46,262 nucleotides of DNA from positions 1-46,262 of the forward strand of contig JNEU01000720.1 in the NCBI GenBank assembly GCA_000697475.1. The letters are read 5' to 3'. The DNA comes from Lichtheimia corymbifera B2541. Its lineage: Eukaryota > Mucoromycota > Mucoromycetes > Mucorales > Lichtheimiaceae. Positions 31,202-41,789 of this stretch are shown here, in pieces. The translations under genes and the position numbers were made by a program. The notes below the pieces were generated by a model that saw only the letters and a list, made by a program, of their open reading frames with translations, had not been told where the DNA came from and searched no databases. Position 1 is the stretch's first letter; every line of letters begins with the position of its first letter.

Positions 31202-32161
31202 ATGGGCTACCCAACACTCGACGCTGCCCTCGCCTTTCCCAACAATCTTTTACCTTCTGAATCACACATTGTTATCACGGACTGCCTTAATGCGAACGCC
31301 AACTTTTTGATACACCACTTTATTGGCAACCAGCTTAAAGCGGATCGCAAAGTGATCTTGGTTGGGCTGTCACAGATCTTTAACCACTACTTTCACATTG
31401 GACGCAAACTGGTATGGCATTGGACACTCTATTACCCAAAGTCCTTATTAACATTGTGTACGTGTATTAGGGTATCAATCTTCAAGCATATAAGCAATCA
31501 GGACTTCTTTGCTTTATTGACGGGCTTACACACCTGAACCCATATGCACAAGGATCACCTTATCCACCTGCCAAAACACCTACAACTCCCACCAGCGTAT
31601 TGGATGCCAGCAGCAGCAACAATGACACCACCATGGATGTATTGAAATCATTCTATGACGTGATTGAGCTCCAAGTCTCAGCCGCAACTAAGGAGAATCA
31701 ACACCCATTACTTGTCTTGGATGATGCCAGTGTTCTTTTGATGAGTGGATTTGGATTGGAGGCTGTTCAACGTTTCATTCAAAAGTTAAAAGTCATGATG
31801 AGTCGAGCGAACGGTGCTCTTGTCACGGTTATTCACGCGGATGAGCAAGGCACGGAGGATCTTGAACAAGATGCATTTTGTCGTATGGTCATGATGAATG
31901 CCACCTATGTCTTACAGGTAGAGGCATTGAACAGTGGTCTTGCACGTGATGTCCATGGACAGGTAATTCCCCCCCCCCCCACCTCTCTCTTTTGTGATGC
32001 ATAATCTGACCCTTCCTTTTTTATGATAGTTGTCTATCCTGCATGGTGCTCAGCAAATCCTTCCCAACACATCAGCGACTGTTGTACAATCAATGCATTT
32101 CAAAATAGCGGATAATAACGTAGAATTCTTTGCCAAAGGAATTTCCAAAGGCGTCTTGTAA
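31202..32161 (+). CDS. ELP6: Elongator complex subunit Elp6
   Basis: Three exons: 31202-31411, 31471-31962, 32030-32161, giving 277 aa. The RecA-like fold without a Walker A is indicated by HIVITDCLNANANFLIHHFI, VILVGLSQIFNHYFHIGRKLGINL, GLLCFIDGLTHL, and HPLLVLDDASVLLMSGFG. These order-match Elp6, which with Elp4 and Elp5 forms the hexameric ring of Elongator for tRNA wobble uridine modification. The start is 129 bp after the upstream GRAM gene stop on the same strand. Exon 2 holds a Thr/Pro/Ser-rich insertion. Confidence 0.88.
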
Positions 32162-32814
32162 ATAATAATGGATTTTCAAAAGCGAATGATGTATTTGTTG
32201 TGAGTGGGGATAATAGTAACTAAGGATGAAGCAAGCTTGATGCATCCCATCATATTGGCTCTTTCAATCAAGGTTATGTTATATACATCGTCTAGAAAGA
32301 TCAATCCCGTGTTACCATCTTTTACCCCTCCTTGCCATGCCTTTAACTATTGTGCTTATTTGATATGGCCCCATGCAGGAGACGCAGTAATGGCACACAT
32401 TTAGAGGGGATACCCACCAAAAGTGTGGCTACAAGAGGTCCAATGGATGCCAACACTTTTTTAACATGGTCAGATGAATGGCTGTTTTTATAACTTCTTC
32501 ACCATCTACAATGTATCCACAGTATGACGGAAACAACCATCGCCTACATTGTAATTATGTCATCGTCACCACACAGAAGGCATAGAAGCATACCGACATA
32601 CCGAGTTGACACCGTTTGCTACTTTGTTTAGAAGGGGTCATTTTCTTGTTTTTACATATAAGGTAACATTCCTATTACATGGTATACTGGATGATGATGA
32701 TGATTTGCGTCTTGTATGTATATAGCACAGGGAGAAGGTCCCTTTAAAAGAAATGTTGCCGAGAAGATATATAAAAGTGCAATACCGGTGTTCATCCTTA
32801 CGCAGCTACTTGCA
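32162..32814. other. Intergenic, includes promoter of a small secreted protein
   Basis: No coding sequence is supported. A TATATAAAAG box at about 32767-32776 lies about 40 bp upstream of the ATG at 32815 and is the only clear signal. Confidence 0.5.
32767..32776 (+). promoter_or_regulatory. TATA box of the four-cysteine secreted peptide gene
   Basis: TATATAAAAG sits about 40 bp before the start codon at 32815, so the 5' UTR would be very short. It is one of the clearest core promoter elements in the window. Confidence 0.6.
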
Positions 32815-33077
32815 ATGAAGTTGACTGCACTGATCCTTGGTATTGCCACCCTCCTTGCTACGGCCAACGCTGTTGACCCCAACGAAGACATTTCGAGCAA
32901 GCGTCCTGCGATGAAATATTGTATGACTATCGTATCACCAGACGAATGTAACAATCGCCCCACATGTGTGTATTCCAAGAGTAAGTCGTAGCATCAACAT
33001 TCATCTGTTTTATGCAGTCATTGTATCTGATGTCTTTGTTATACGTAGCTGCAAATGTGTGCATGGATACCAATTAA
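32815..33077 (+). CDS. Small secreted four-cysteine peptide
   Basis: Two exons, 32815-32980 and 33049-33077, joined by GTAAGT...GTAG, give 64 aa. Residues 1-19 (MKLTALILGIATLLATANA) are a textbook signal peptide. The mature 45 residues contain four cysteines (KYCMTIVS...DECNNRPTCVYSK...NVCMDTN) spaced for two disulfides, and a KR pair (residues 29-30 region, SSKRPAMK) that could be a Kex2 site. It could be an effector-like or antimicrobial-like peptide; no family is recognised. Confidence 0.75.
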
Positions 33078-33596
33078 TTATGGTATCATAGCAACAGATA
33101 AAAAGACGTACGTTGTACTCTCCATATTGAGGTGGATAGTGCCATATGCACTTGCATTATGTGTAGCAGTTATCGGTTTTTTTTCTGTTTACTACCTGTA
33201 GTTTTAATGTACCACACATCCACAACCCAACATGCCATTTGCTATCATCTTGTCTATTGCCCCATTTATCATTCTACCTCTGAATTGAATTTTTCGATCG
33301 AGCTATAAATGGATCACAAATACAACGCCCACCACTGGTCAAGTGTATCAATCTTGAGTAGATTTGGAATAATCGATGGTGCACGTGATGATAGCTTATA
33401 TGATTGAAAAGCGTTGGTTTATTCATGCTCAAAGACCCATTACTATTCTATCTAGTATTGATTATGGAAATCCACTAGTTAAGTCGGCTGGCATCACACC
33501 GTCAGGTATACAAGTAGTAGTACTACAAAAGTAATTGCGAGAGCAAGAGAGTGTGGTGGGCATGATGAGTGGAGATGTGACGTCACAGAGCCAAGA
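33078..33596. promoter_or_regulatory. EAF1 upstream region with CRE site and overlapping uORF
   Basis: A perfect CRE palindrome TGACGTCA lies at 33578-33585, 12 bp before the proposed EAF1 start (33597). A short uORF (33562-33603, ATGATGAGT...TGGTAA) overlaps that start in another frame and would reduce its use if both lie in the transcript. No other coding is seen. Confidence 0.45.
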
Positions 33597-36500
33597 ATGG
33601 TAACAGTAGCAGCAGCAGCAGCAACCAGCAGCAACAGCCGCAAAGCAGCTGCAGTGGCCATAGCACAAACTTCAACAGGTAAGAAAAGCAAGCTTTTGGG
33701 CTGCGTCTATTCCCCGTCCTCGCCCTCGCTCATTTACATTTTCTTTTAATGCTATGCAACGCAGTTGCTGGTGAAGAGAATAGTTTTTCTAATTGTCGTT
33801 GTCTTTGTTGCTTCGTTCCTCATCTGACTTGAAATACCTAGCAACAAGATCCGCTACTCGCAACTTTGTTCAACTGCGTCAAGCGCTGTATCTTTTGGAG
33901 AGCGACAAGGTATGGAATACATGATGACTTTATAAGAGACCCCATTCACTCACAGTAGAACGCTGCATTGCTCTTTCACTCTCACGCTATTAGACCAGAC
34001 CATTGCTTATACCCACGCATCTATTTGCATTCGACTCTTTCATTGAAACAACGTTGGTGCGCATCCTATTGAACGCTTACAACTAGCCCCCGTGTTGAAT
34101 AACAGCTTTCTATCTATATCAGCTATCGAGCAACGTACAAGATTATATTATCCAACTGGAACACTTGTACGTGTTGACGCGACGTTTCGATCCGTTATCC
34201 GTGCAGTTGTGTGTGTATCTACCTAGTCCATCAACTTCCAACCTCAACCTCAACAACTTTAACAACAACAACAACGCACGCAGTGGAGGAAAAGCATTAT
34301 GGCTATGGATGTGCCATTGAGCAACAGCAACAGCAGCAGCAATACATCTGCACAGGATGATCCTGTTGAGAGTTGTAGTAGTGATCGAGATATCCATTCT
34401 CGCATGGTAAGTGGAATTGGATGGGTTGTTGGAAGCCCTTATTCTAATCGAAGAATGAGTAGAATATGATCGATGTACTTCGATTGGACGCCGAACAGAG
34501 CAAGCAAAGGGAATTAAGGCAAGTTGGATTCATTTTGGCGTGCAAATCTCGTTTATTCACGGACTTACATTCATGCAGTCTGGTCGTTACACACAGGGAA
34601 TCGTTGCTCAAGGAACTATTCATCTTGGTGGGCCAGCCAGAAGAACATAGCGATAATGTCCTGCGTTTCCTTCAAGGTCGAAATGATGAGTCAAAGCATG
34701 ACCCTGAGACTTGGCATACTTTTCTACGGGATCAATCACTCGGGTAAGGATGATGATAATGATTGGGAGAGGATAAGCGATAGGATCCTTAAGACTAACA
34801 CTGGCATCTAGTGCGAATCCAACACCTGATATAGCGACTTCAACCGATAACGACGCACAACCCACGACGGTGGATGATGTTGAAAAACAGCCTCAGCTAC
34901 AATTGGAAGCGTCGTCATCATCGTCTCAAAGCATTGGGTCACCAGCCGATGTCAGTATGCAAAATAGCCATCCTGCTACCCCAAGTGCACAGGTAAATTA
35001 TACAAATACCATACAATGCCTTGTAAATTCCTTACATCCTGAATCATAGATGGCAACGGAAATCATGGAGACTGAATCACCAGCCACTGCAGATAACGTT
35101 ATGAATCCACCAAATGGAAAAGAGCCGACATCGAATGAAAACCAGCAATCACAGCAACCATTACCATCACAGGATGAACCGATGAAAGATCAATCGGATG
35201 AGAATCAACTAGTGGAGAATCAACTAGTGGAAGATCAAGCAGTGGAAGATCAACAACCGGTTAAGGACCAATTAGTGGAAGAGGAATCAGCGAAGGATCA
35301 ACCACCCGAAGATCAGCCAATGAAGGATCAGCCATCGGTCGATCAACCAGTTGACAATCCACCTGTGGAAGATCAGCCAGTGAAGAACGAATCATCAGAG
35401 GATCAATCACACCAAGATCAACCAATGCACAATCAACCTCCTAAGGATGAGCCATCAGAGGACCAAAATCGAGTGGAGGAACAGGTTAAACCACCGCAGG
35501 ATCAGCAACAACAAGGGAATGCTGTAGTTCAAAAGATTCCACCCCGTAAAACCACCATTCCAGCGCAACGCATGCTTATGGCAAAGGAGTATCAGCCAAG
35601 ATCATACAACGGCCTCAATTTCCCTGATTACCGCAACGACAAGGAAGAAGGACTGGATCTATATGCCTGGCAAGTACGTGCCAATGCACAGCCACTCTAC
35701 AAATCACTGCAGACTGCACGTAAAGTATTACTTTCTCGGGATTGGATGGTAAGTAAGGTATACAGGAGAGAAAAAAAATGTACAGTCATGCTCATTGAGA
35801 TATGATAGCTTGCCCGAGAAGAGTTCAAATCGGTCAAAACTGTACAATCGATTGAGGATCTGAAGAAAAAGAATATGTGGAGTTTAAGGCAGCCTAAACG
35901 CCAAAAGACCGTGCCGAGGACAAAGACACATTGGGACTTTTTAATGGATGAAATGGTAAGAGTCTTGTGTATATCATGCGCATACACATAGATATATTAA
36001 TATCGGGTCAAATAGCGATGGATGCGGACCGATTTCAAGGAAGAGAGGAAATGGAAAGTTGCCACAGCATACATGTTATCACACGCGGTGATGGAATGGC
36101 ATCAAACACAAGACAAATCGAGCATTTGCGTCAAGGTAATGAGAAATGGAGTGGTATAGGTGGATTTTATTAACATGGCCTCGTTAGACGATTATACCCC
36201 AGCAGCATCAAGTTGCTACAGAGAAAAGCGACAATGATACTCAACAACCCACCACCACCACCACCACCACCACCACCACCACTGACAAGCCCATTGATGA
36301 AGCAACAAAAGCGATTGATGACGCAGCTGTTTCCGAGATGGCGGTGGATAAGGGTTCGTCAGCTCAAGAGCCATCCCAAGCCGAAGCTCATGGTGAAGAA
36401 GAGTCAAAGGCTGCTGCTGCTGCTGCTCCAGTTGATTTGTCGCAAAAGATCCTGCAAAATTATCGATCCAAGATCATGGAACTTGATCCAAACCACACGA

Positions 36501-38934
36501 TTGTGACGCTTGCCATGGAAGATATTGGTGAATTCGATATCCATTCCATATTCCCTGATCTTTTGATGTATGAGCCGCCCAACCCCGATTATGATGACCC
36601 CTACTTCGATGAAGCAGAATATGGCCGCATTGTTGCTATCACCAAGTTGATAACAAACAAGATCGTCCTCAAAAAACGACAGAGATTGAGCCGAAAGCGA
36701 AAGATTGATGGTGAACCAGTTTTGATTGATGAGCCTGAGCAAGAAGAGGAAAGCGTCAAAACCCTCCCACGAAATGAGCGATATGATACTTCGCCTCTGG
36801 TTTCTCGTAAGTATATCCATTTCGAGCATAGGGCATGTTATTAATTCATGGGGTCATAGAACTCTTTGCACCAAAGAAACTTCGTGATGTACCAGCCGTT
36901 CAACCACCCACACCAAAGCAATCTCCTGAAACGCAACCAGCTAGTTCATGGACCGAGGAAGATGATTTGTGCTTGATTCAAATGATATTACAATACTCTT
37001 TCAATTGGAACCTTGTCACGGATGCTTTCAACGCAATAAGATTACCAAAGACTGGCGAACGCAGAACGGCATGGCAATGTCACGAGCGTTGGAAGCAAAA
37101 CAACCTCACATCATTATCGGGTCAAGTGAGTCCAGGTAAGTTAAAGAATGGTTGGCTATTCAAGCTGGTAACTAAGAGGGCTATGATAATAGCGTACATT
37201 TCCAAGCTGAAAAGAGAAGCATCGAAGCGACCCTCTATTGTCAGGTTCGAGTCCACCAAGAAACGTCAACGACAATACAACATCCTGGATTCAATTCAGC
37301 GTACACAAAAACGTCGAGATGAGATACAAAAGCCTGCAGGTATGGTATGGAGAATGGGATGATGAAGAAAGCATATATCAACACGTATTATAGCATCGAG
37401 TTCACGTCCTCGAAGTACTATTGAGACTCATGGAACGAATGCCAATGGTCAGCGGTTGCCTACAGCCATGGAACTTAGCCTTCACAAGAGTCAACGTGAT
37501 CGGCAGATGCAGCATGCTTTCTTGGAACAACGACAATTATCAGCAGGATATCCACTTCAACGACCAGCTGTGAGTAAATGGGTTGTAAGCTTATTTGGGG
37601 TAGACACTAAATAGCGTGCTTTATAGGCTCCAACTGCAGGTAATCAAGTGCGACCCATGCAACAGCAGCGACATTCTTCTCCAGCACAAGGGATGGTTTC
37701 ACAGACTCGACCACCGACAGCATCAATACCAAATAAACCTGCAATGAGTAATGGCCCAGTGATGGGTGTACCCAACACATCAGCGAATATGCCAATGACT
37801 GGAGCTGTTGGAAACAGTACCCCTCGACCACTACCACCATCAACACCACCTCAACCACAACAACAACAACAACCTACAGCAGCAGCAGCTGCAGCTGCAG
37901 CAGCATCCACTCAAGCTGGACAATTACATGCAAATAACAGATACCCTTCTGCACAATTGCACCTTTTCCGTCAACGACAAATGGCATTGGCTATGGCTCA
38001 GGCACAAAGCCGTCCTCCTGCATCAACACCTTTACAACGATATGCAAATGTCATGAATTCACCTGCACAACAAAGTCCAGAATCCATGGGACAACAGCAA
38101 CAACAGCAGCAACAACAACCAACTCATCCAATGGCATCTCCAGGAATGCATCAACAACCAGTCGCTTCGGTTGCCACACCACAGATACCTATGCAACAAC
38201 AGCAACAGCAACAGCAACAACCTACTGTTCAGCCTACAAATCCTCTTCAAGCTGCTGCTCAGCTCTTACAAATGGGTTATTCTATTAATCAGCTTCCTCC
38301 AAATCAGCAAATATTATTGCAACGATACCTCGCACAAATGCAAATGCGTAATGCTGCAACACAAGCACAGGCACAGGCACAGGCGCAAGCACAGGCTCAA
38401 GCACAAGCTCAAGCGCAAGCACAGGCTCAAGCTCAAGCACAGGCCCAAATGGCTAGCAATGGTATTTCAAATGCATCACAAATCCCACGGATGACAAGTA
38501 GCCCTGCTGCCATGCGTCAATCTCCTCAACAAATGATTGCTGCCGCTGCTGCTGCTGCCGCCACACCCAATAGCAATGGATTATCTACAGCTGCGTTAAT
38601 GGCTGCACATCAACAACATCAAGCATTACAACAGCGTTTCCAAGCTGCACAAATGTTGCAATATCAACAACAAGGATTACAGCAGCAACAACAACAGCAA
38701 CAGCAACAGCAAATGCAAAGCCCACAAAACCATGTACTCCAACAACAACAGCAACAGCACTACCTTCAACAATTGCAGCAGCAGCAGCAACAACAACAAC
38801 AACAGCATTATCTCCAGCAATTGCAACAACAGCAACAACAACAACAGCAGCAGCAGAATAATGCACATCAATCACAACAACAATTGCCACAAGGGTCACC
38901 TCTGCTTCAAAGAAGCCCCCATGGTCATGTATAG
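33597..38934 (+). CDS. EAF1: NuA4 histone acetyltransferase scaffold subunit Eaf1/Vid21
   Basis: Sixteen exons: 33597-33678, 33842-33909, 33994-34056, 34123-34212, 34284-34406, 34463-34518, 34579-34743, 34812-34992, 35050-35748, 35809-35955, 36016-36135, 36188-36806, 36860-37135, 37193-37339, 37394-37569, 37627-38934, giving 1439 aa with all phases consistent; exons 1-5 are the least certain. The HSA domain lies near 548-590 (KTHWDFLMDEMRWMRTDFKEE), which binds actin-related proteins. A Myb/SANT domain is near 835-890 (SSWTEEDDLCLIQMILQY...QCHERWKQNN). The last 436 residues are Gln/Ala-rich. This order is that of fungal Eaf1/Vid21, the NuA4 assembly platform. Intron 6 uses a GC donor (AGGCAAGT). 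Gln-, Ala-Gln- and Asp-Gln-type repeats suggest length variability. Confidence 0.92.
35185..35480 (+). repeat. Coding minisatellite in EAF1 (DQPVE-type repeats)
   Basis: About 18 degenerate repeats of 12-18 bp on the theme GA(T/C)CA(A/G)CCA(G)TGGAA encode runs such as DQPVDNPPVEDQPVKNESSE. They form an acidic, proline-containing disordered segment at about residues 322-420, before the HSA domain. Confidence 0.85.
38366..38450 (+). repeat. Ala-Gln dipeptide repeat in EAF1
   Basis: The hexamer GC(A/T)CA(A/G) repeated about 14 times encodes (AQ)n. It lies within the Gln-rich tail, together with several CAA/CAG poly-Gln tracts (38090-38120, 38190-38222, 38680-38712, 38740-38860). Confidence 0.9.
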
Positions 38935-39254
38935 GTCTTCCATTCACATTTAAACACACACACATCCTCTTTTTTTTTGTAAGTAGTACTATTACGATCC
39001 CGTTTATAGGTTTCTTAGCTCATTCCCTTCCTCCACCACAACACCTCCCCCTGTCAACCATGTTTCCTCTTACTTTTAATATTACTCTTTCTCTTTGTAA
39101 ATCGTGCCATTATGATACATGTTACTTTTGCTAGAGCCGATTCTTTTTGTCTTGTGTCAAATATGAATGCATGGATGGATGGGGAGGGGGAGCATAAATA
39201 TGCATTAAATGTAAAATTGAATCACGTGTCCAGCTCTTTCTCTTGTTCCCAACC
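38935..39254. other. Intergenic between EAF1 and the 197-aa gene
   Basis: These 320 bp are presumed 3' UTR of EAF1 and promoter of the next gene. A GGATGGATGGGGAGGGGGAG purine run sits near 39174-39193. No other signal. Confidence 0.4.
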
Positions 39255-40034
39255 ATGACAGACTCCCCGACTTTACTCAATGTATGTGTCTGCTCACTTG
39301 CATCACCCATGCAGCATGTAACCTCATGAATGTATATACTCCTTTAGCTCTCTAAAGCATTGAACCTTGACATTGGCCATGCGTACGAGGCAAGCACGAT
39401 AAATGAGGGATCGGCCGGCACTGGTAGAGGGAAAATACTGAACTTTCATAATAGAAGACACTCTGTGAAAACATCTTTGATGTATCAAGGACTGATCTAT
39501 TGGATACCTATGAACGATTACGGTTGTCCTTTTGGAATGATACTCCAGGCATATCATCATCACCACCAGCACCTTTGGAAGGGCCTTCATTATCTGAGCC
39601 TGTGACCCAATCTCCCACTTTACCGCGTAAACGACACGTCTCTGAACCTGTTTTGGAAAAGACAACAACCGTATCCAGGCGACAAGATACAAAAATCACT
39701 CGACCACAACCAAAACAACAACAACAACAACACGACTATTCATCCTCGGCCGTATCACCTAATTTGCATACATTGTGGGGTTGGAAGAAGGCATTCATTC
39801 GCGAGTTGCGCATGGATAAACCCAGTACGTATTGCGATACCTATCAGCTAAGAAACCTCGGCTCATTGCTTTGTTATAGACTACAACGAAGACCGGTTAC
39901 TGGAGCTGGCGAATGAATGCGATCGAAAATGTAATAGCAAACAAAGGCAGCACTTGGCGATTTATCTCACAGGGATCACAAAAGCATTACGACGTGAGGA
40001 TCGGTTCACAAGCAAACTGAAGGAGTGGATGTAA
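39255..40034 (+). CDS. Uncharacterised 197-aa protein
   Basis: Four exons: 39255-39281, 39348-39389, 39455-39824, 39880-40034, all in phase. Intron 2 has a GC donor (GAG|GCAAGC) with a TACTGAAC branch site and ATAG acceptor. The product starts MTDSPTLLNLSKALNLDIGH, has a central Ser/Pro/Gln-rich linker (PRKRHVSEP, poly-Gln), and ends in a helical basic segment (HTLWGWKKAFIRELRMDKP...ITKALRREDRFTSKLKEWM). No known domain is recognised. It borders repeat R2B immediately downstream. Confidence 0.65.
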
Positions 40035-40281
40035 TAGTAGTAGACATGTGGATACCCTTAATACTCTTGTCAAACTATCTGATTATAAAGCATCGTTTCG
40101 TCACCCCAATCCAATATGTATCGTGTTAGCTGGGATATATATAAAGGGAAATGTTGTCAAAAAGCATATACCAATCCAGCACGTTCTATTGATTATACGT
40201 GATCGTGCACTAGGTAAGCTTTCGACATTGGGTGGCCAGCCTCTGGGAAGCCGTTAAAATCACCACCATGGGAGGGCTTTG

Positions 40282-40730
40282 CTATTTGCACCATCTTTTA
40301 TCCAACCTACGATTGCGCCATATTATCAGGGGATGCTTGATTGCTGATATCAAAGGTGATCCGATCAGCCTCGCTGCTTATACCGAACACACCTACCAAT
40401 ATTATAAGTGGTTTGACAGCATGGTAAGTCACCTTTATAATGATGGGGATGTGCATTAGACGTACAAGTGCTTAATTTCCTTCATGGATTTCTTATCACT
40501 TGCCGATTGTGCATAGACGACATTGCACCCCATCGATTTATCAATGCATCATCCCCAACAGACAGAGTTACCCACGCCCACAATGCACAATAAAAGGATG
40601 TTGTCGCCGCCCATCATACTCTCACACGTCTCTTTCTTCTGTCATCCTTCTTTGATTGCTTTCAAGGTCAAATAGCCAAGGTTTGTGTGTATATTACTTC
40701 TTGCAACCCTGTGAACAAGTGCTGATCCTT
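40282..40730 (+). repeat. Repeat R2, copy B (direct duplicate of 3885-4310)
   Basis: It has the same order and orientation as copy A: a peptide EHTYQYYKWFDSM followed by GTAAGTCACCTTTATAATG, then CAATGCATCATCCCCAACAG, then the nearly identical 150-bp block ending GTGAACAAGTGCTGATC. Outside 40282-40730 similarity to copy A fades quickly. The two copies are about 36.4 kb apart. Confidence 0.75.
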
Positions 40731-41123
40731 TGGGTCATTCATATAAGGTTTCTTTGTTTTCCTGCTCTGATTGTTGTCGCCGTCCATCATCAATGGCCTT
40801 TGGTAAGTCTCAATGATAGTCTTTATGTGGTTCACAAAATGCGGGTACTCAGGCATTCATCTATGTAGCTCTCACTTCGTTGCTTTATCACTTGATGATG
40901 TGCCCATTGGTGCCTAATGACATTTGGCTGTGCTCCTTGATAGACTCTTTGTGGTAAGTATACAACTATCATTTATATATCAAAAGGATGCCTAGTCTCA
41001 TAGGTATTTGGGACTTCTTTGTAGGTGACATATGTACATGCTTAAAATTGGGGAGGATAGCTCCACGAATTGTGCTTCGCTTCTCTTTCTTGCACCCAGT
41101 CACAACATCATCTATCATCAATC
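40731..41123. other. Accessory intergenic DNA, nothing firm
   Basis: Short frames only. An echo of TTGTTGTCGCCGTCCATCATC (40774-40794) resembles the GTTGTCGCCGCCCATCATACT motif in the R2 block at 40600, suggesting a partial internal repeat. Confidence 0.35.
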
Positions 41124-41456
41124 ATGCATCCAGATGTCAGAAAACGACGCCGCCGATCTTCCAAGAAGCGACGTCGCCGGGCTGCTCAACGCCAACATCA
41201 GATAGCCCTTTCTCGTGAATAGCGACAGCAGCAGCAGCAACAACCACCATGGCTGAGAGGTCACCCTCGTGCCATGGGCCAACGAATGTTGGTGCTTCAA
41301 GGGCGACAAGCATTCCTACTGCAAGTGTTGCAACATCAACCACAACAGCAGCAAGAAGCACAGCAGCAGTTGCAGCAAGTTCGAGGAGAGCTGCAGCAGT
41401 TGCGGCAGCTGCCACAGCAACATCAGCAACAACAACAGCATCAGGATGATGCATAA
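41124..41456 (+). pseudogene. Arg-rich/Gln-rich ORF interrupted by a single TAG
   Basis: From ATG 41124 the frame reads MHPDVRKRRRRSSKKRRRRA, a strong nuclear-localisation-like basic block, then AAQRQHQIALSRE and TAG at 41220-41222. The same frame then stays open for 77 codons to TAA at 41454-41456: Gln-rich with QRMLVLQGRQAFLLQVLQHQ and a heptad-like LQQVRGELQQLRQLPQQ that could be a coiled coil. Without the TAG it would be a 109-codon basic + Gln-rich protein. It may be a nonsense-mutated gene, a readthrough case or an assembly error. No family is recognised. Confidence 0.45.
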
Positions 41457-41475
41457 CTCGATGCTCTCCTTTCTC

Positions 41476-41595
41476 TCCTCTCTCTCTCTCTCTTGACCTC
41501 TTGTATATATCCACCTTGCTTTTATCTCTCTCTTTACCTGTTGTATATATCCACATTGCTTTTATCCCCTCCCCCTCCCCTTGTATATAGATAGT
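41476..41595 (+). repeat. CT-rich tandem repeat, about 60-bp unit
   Basis: Two and a half units on the theme CTCTCTCTTGACCTCTTG-TATATATCCACCTTGCTTTTAT occur directly after the interrupted Arg/Gln-rich ORF. Confidence 0.7.
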
Positions 41596-41789
41596 CTCAT
41601 AATACAATTTGCGTTTTCTTTCTTTCATATATGTGTCGTGACCAAGTTGTTTGTGGTTTGCAGTAACGTAGTATCATAATAACAAACATGTACTCTCATC
41701 CTATAAAATGCCCCATTGATCGTATTGTGAACACGCTTTTGTCATATTAATCAATTGGTATATTCATTGTCAATGATGAAATAGTGATT

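Noticed and set aside
35697..35987. 96-codon minus-strand frame over EAF1 exons 9-10
   Set aside because: Antisense shadow of the HSA-region exons.
38585..38965. 126-codon minus-strand Val/Ala/Leu-rich frame
   Set aside because: It is the antisense reading of poly-Gln CAA/CAG tracts in EAF1.
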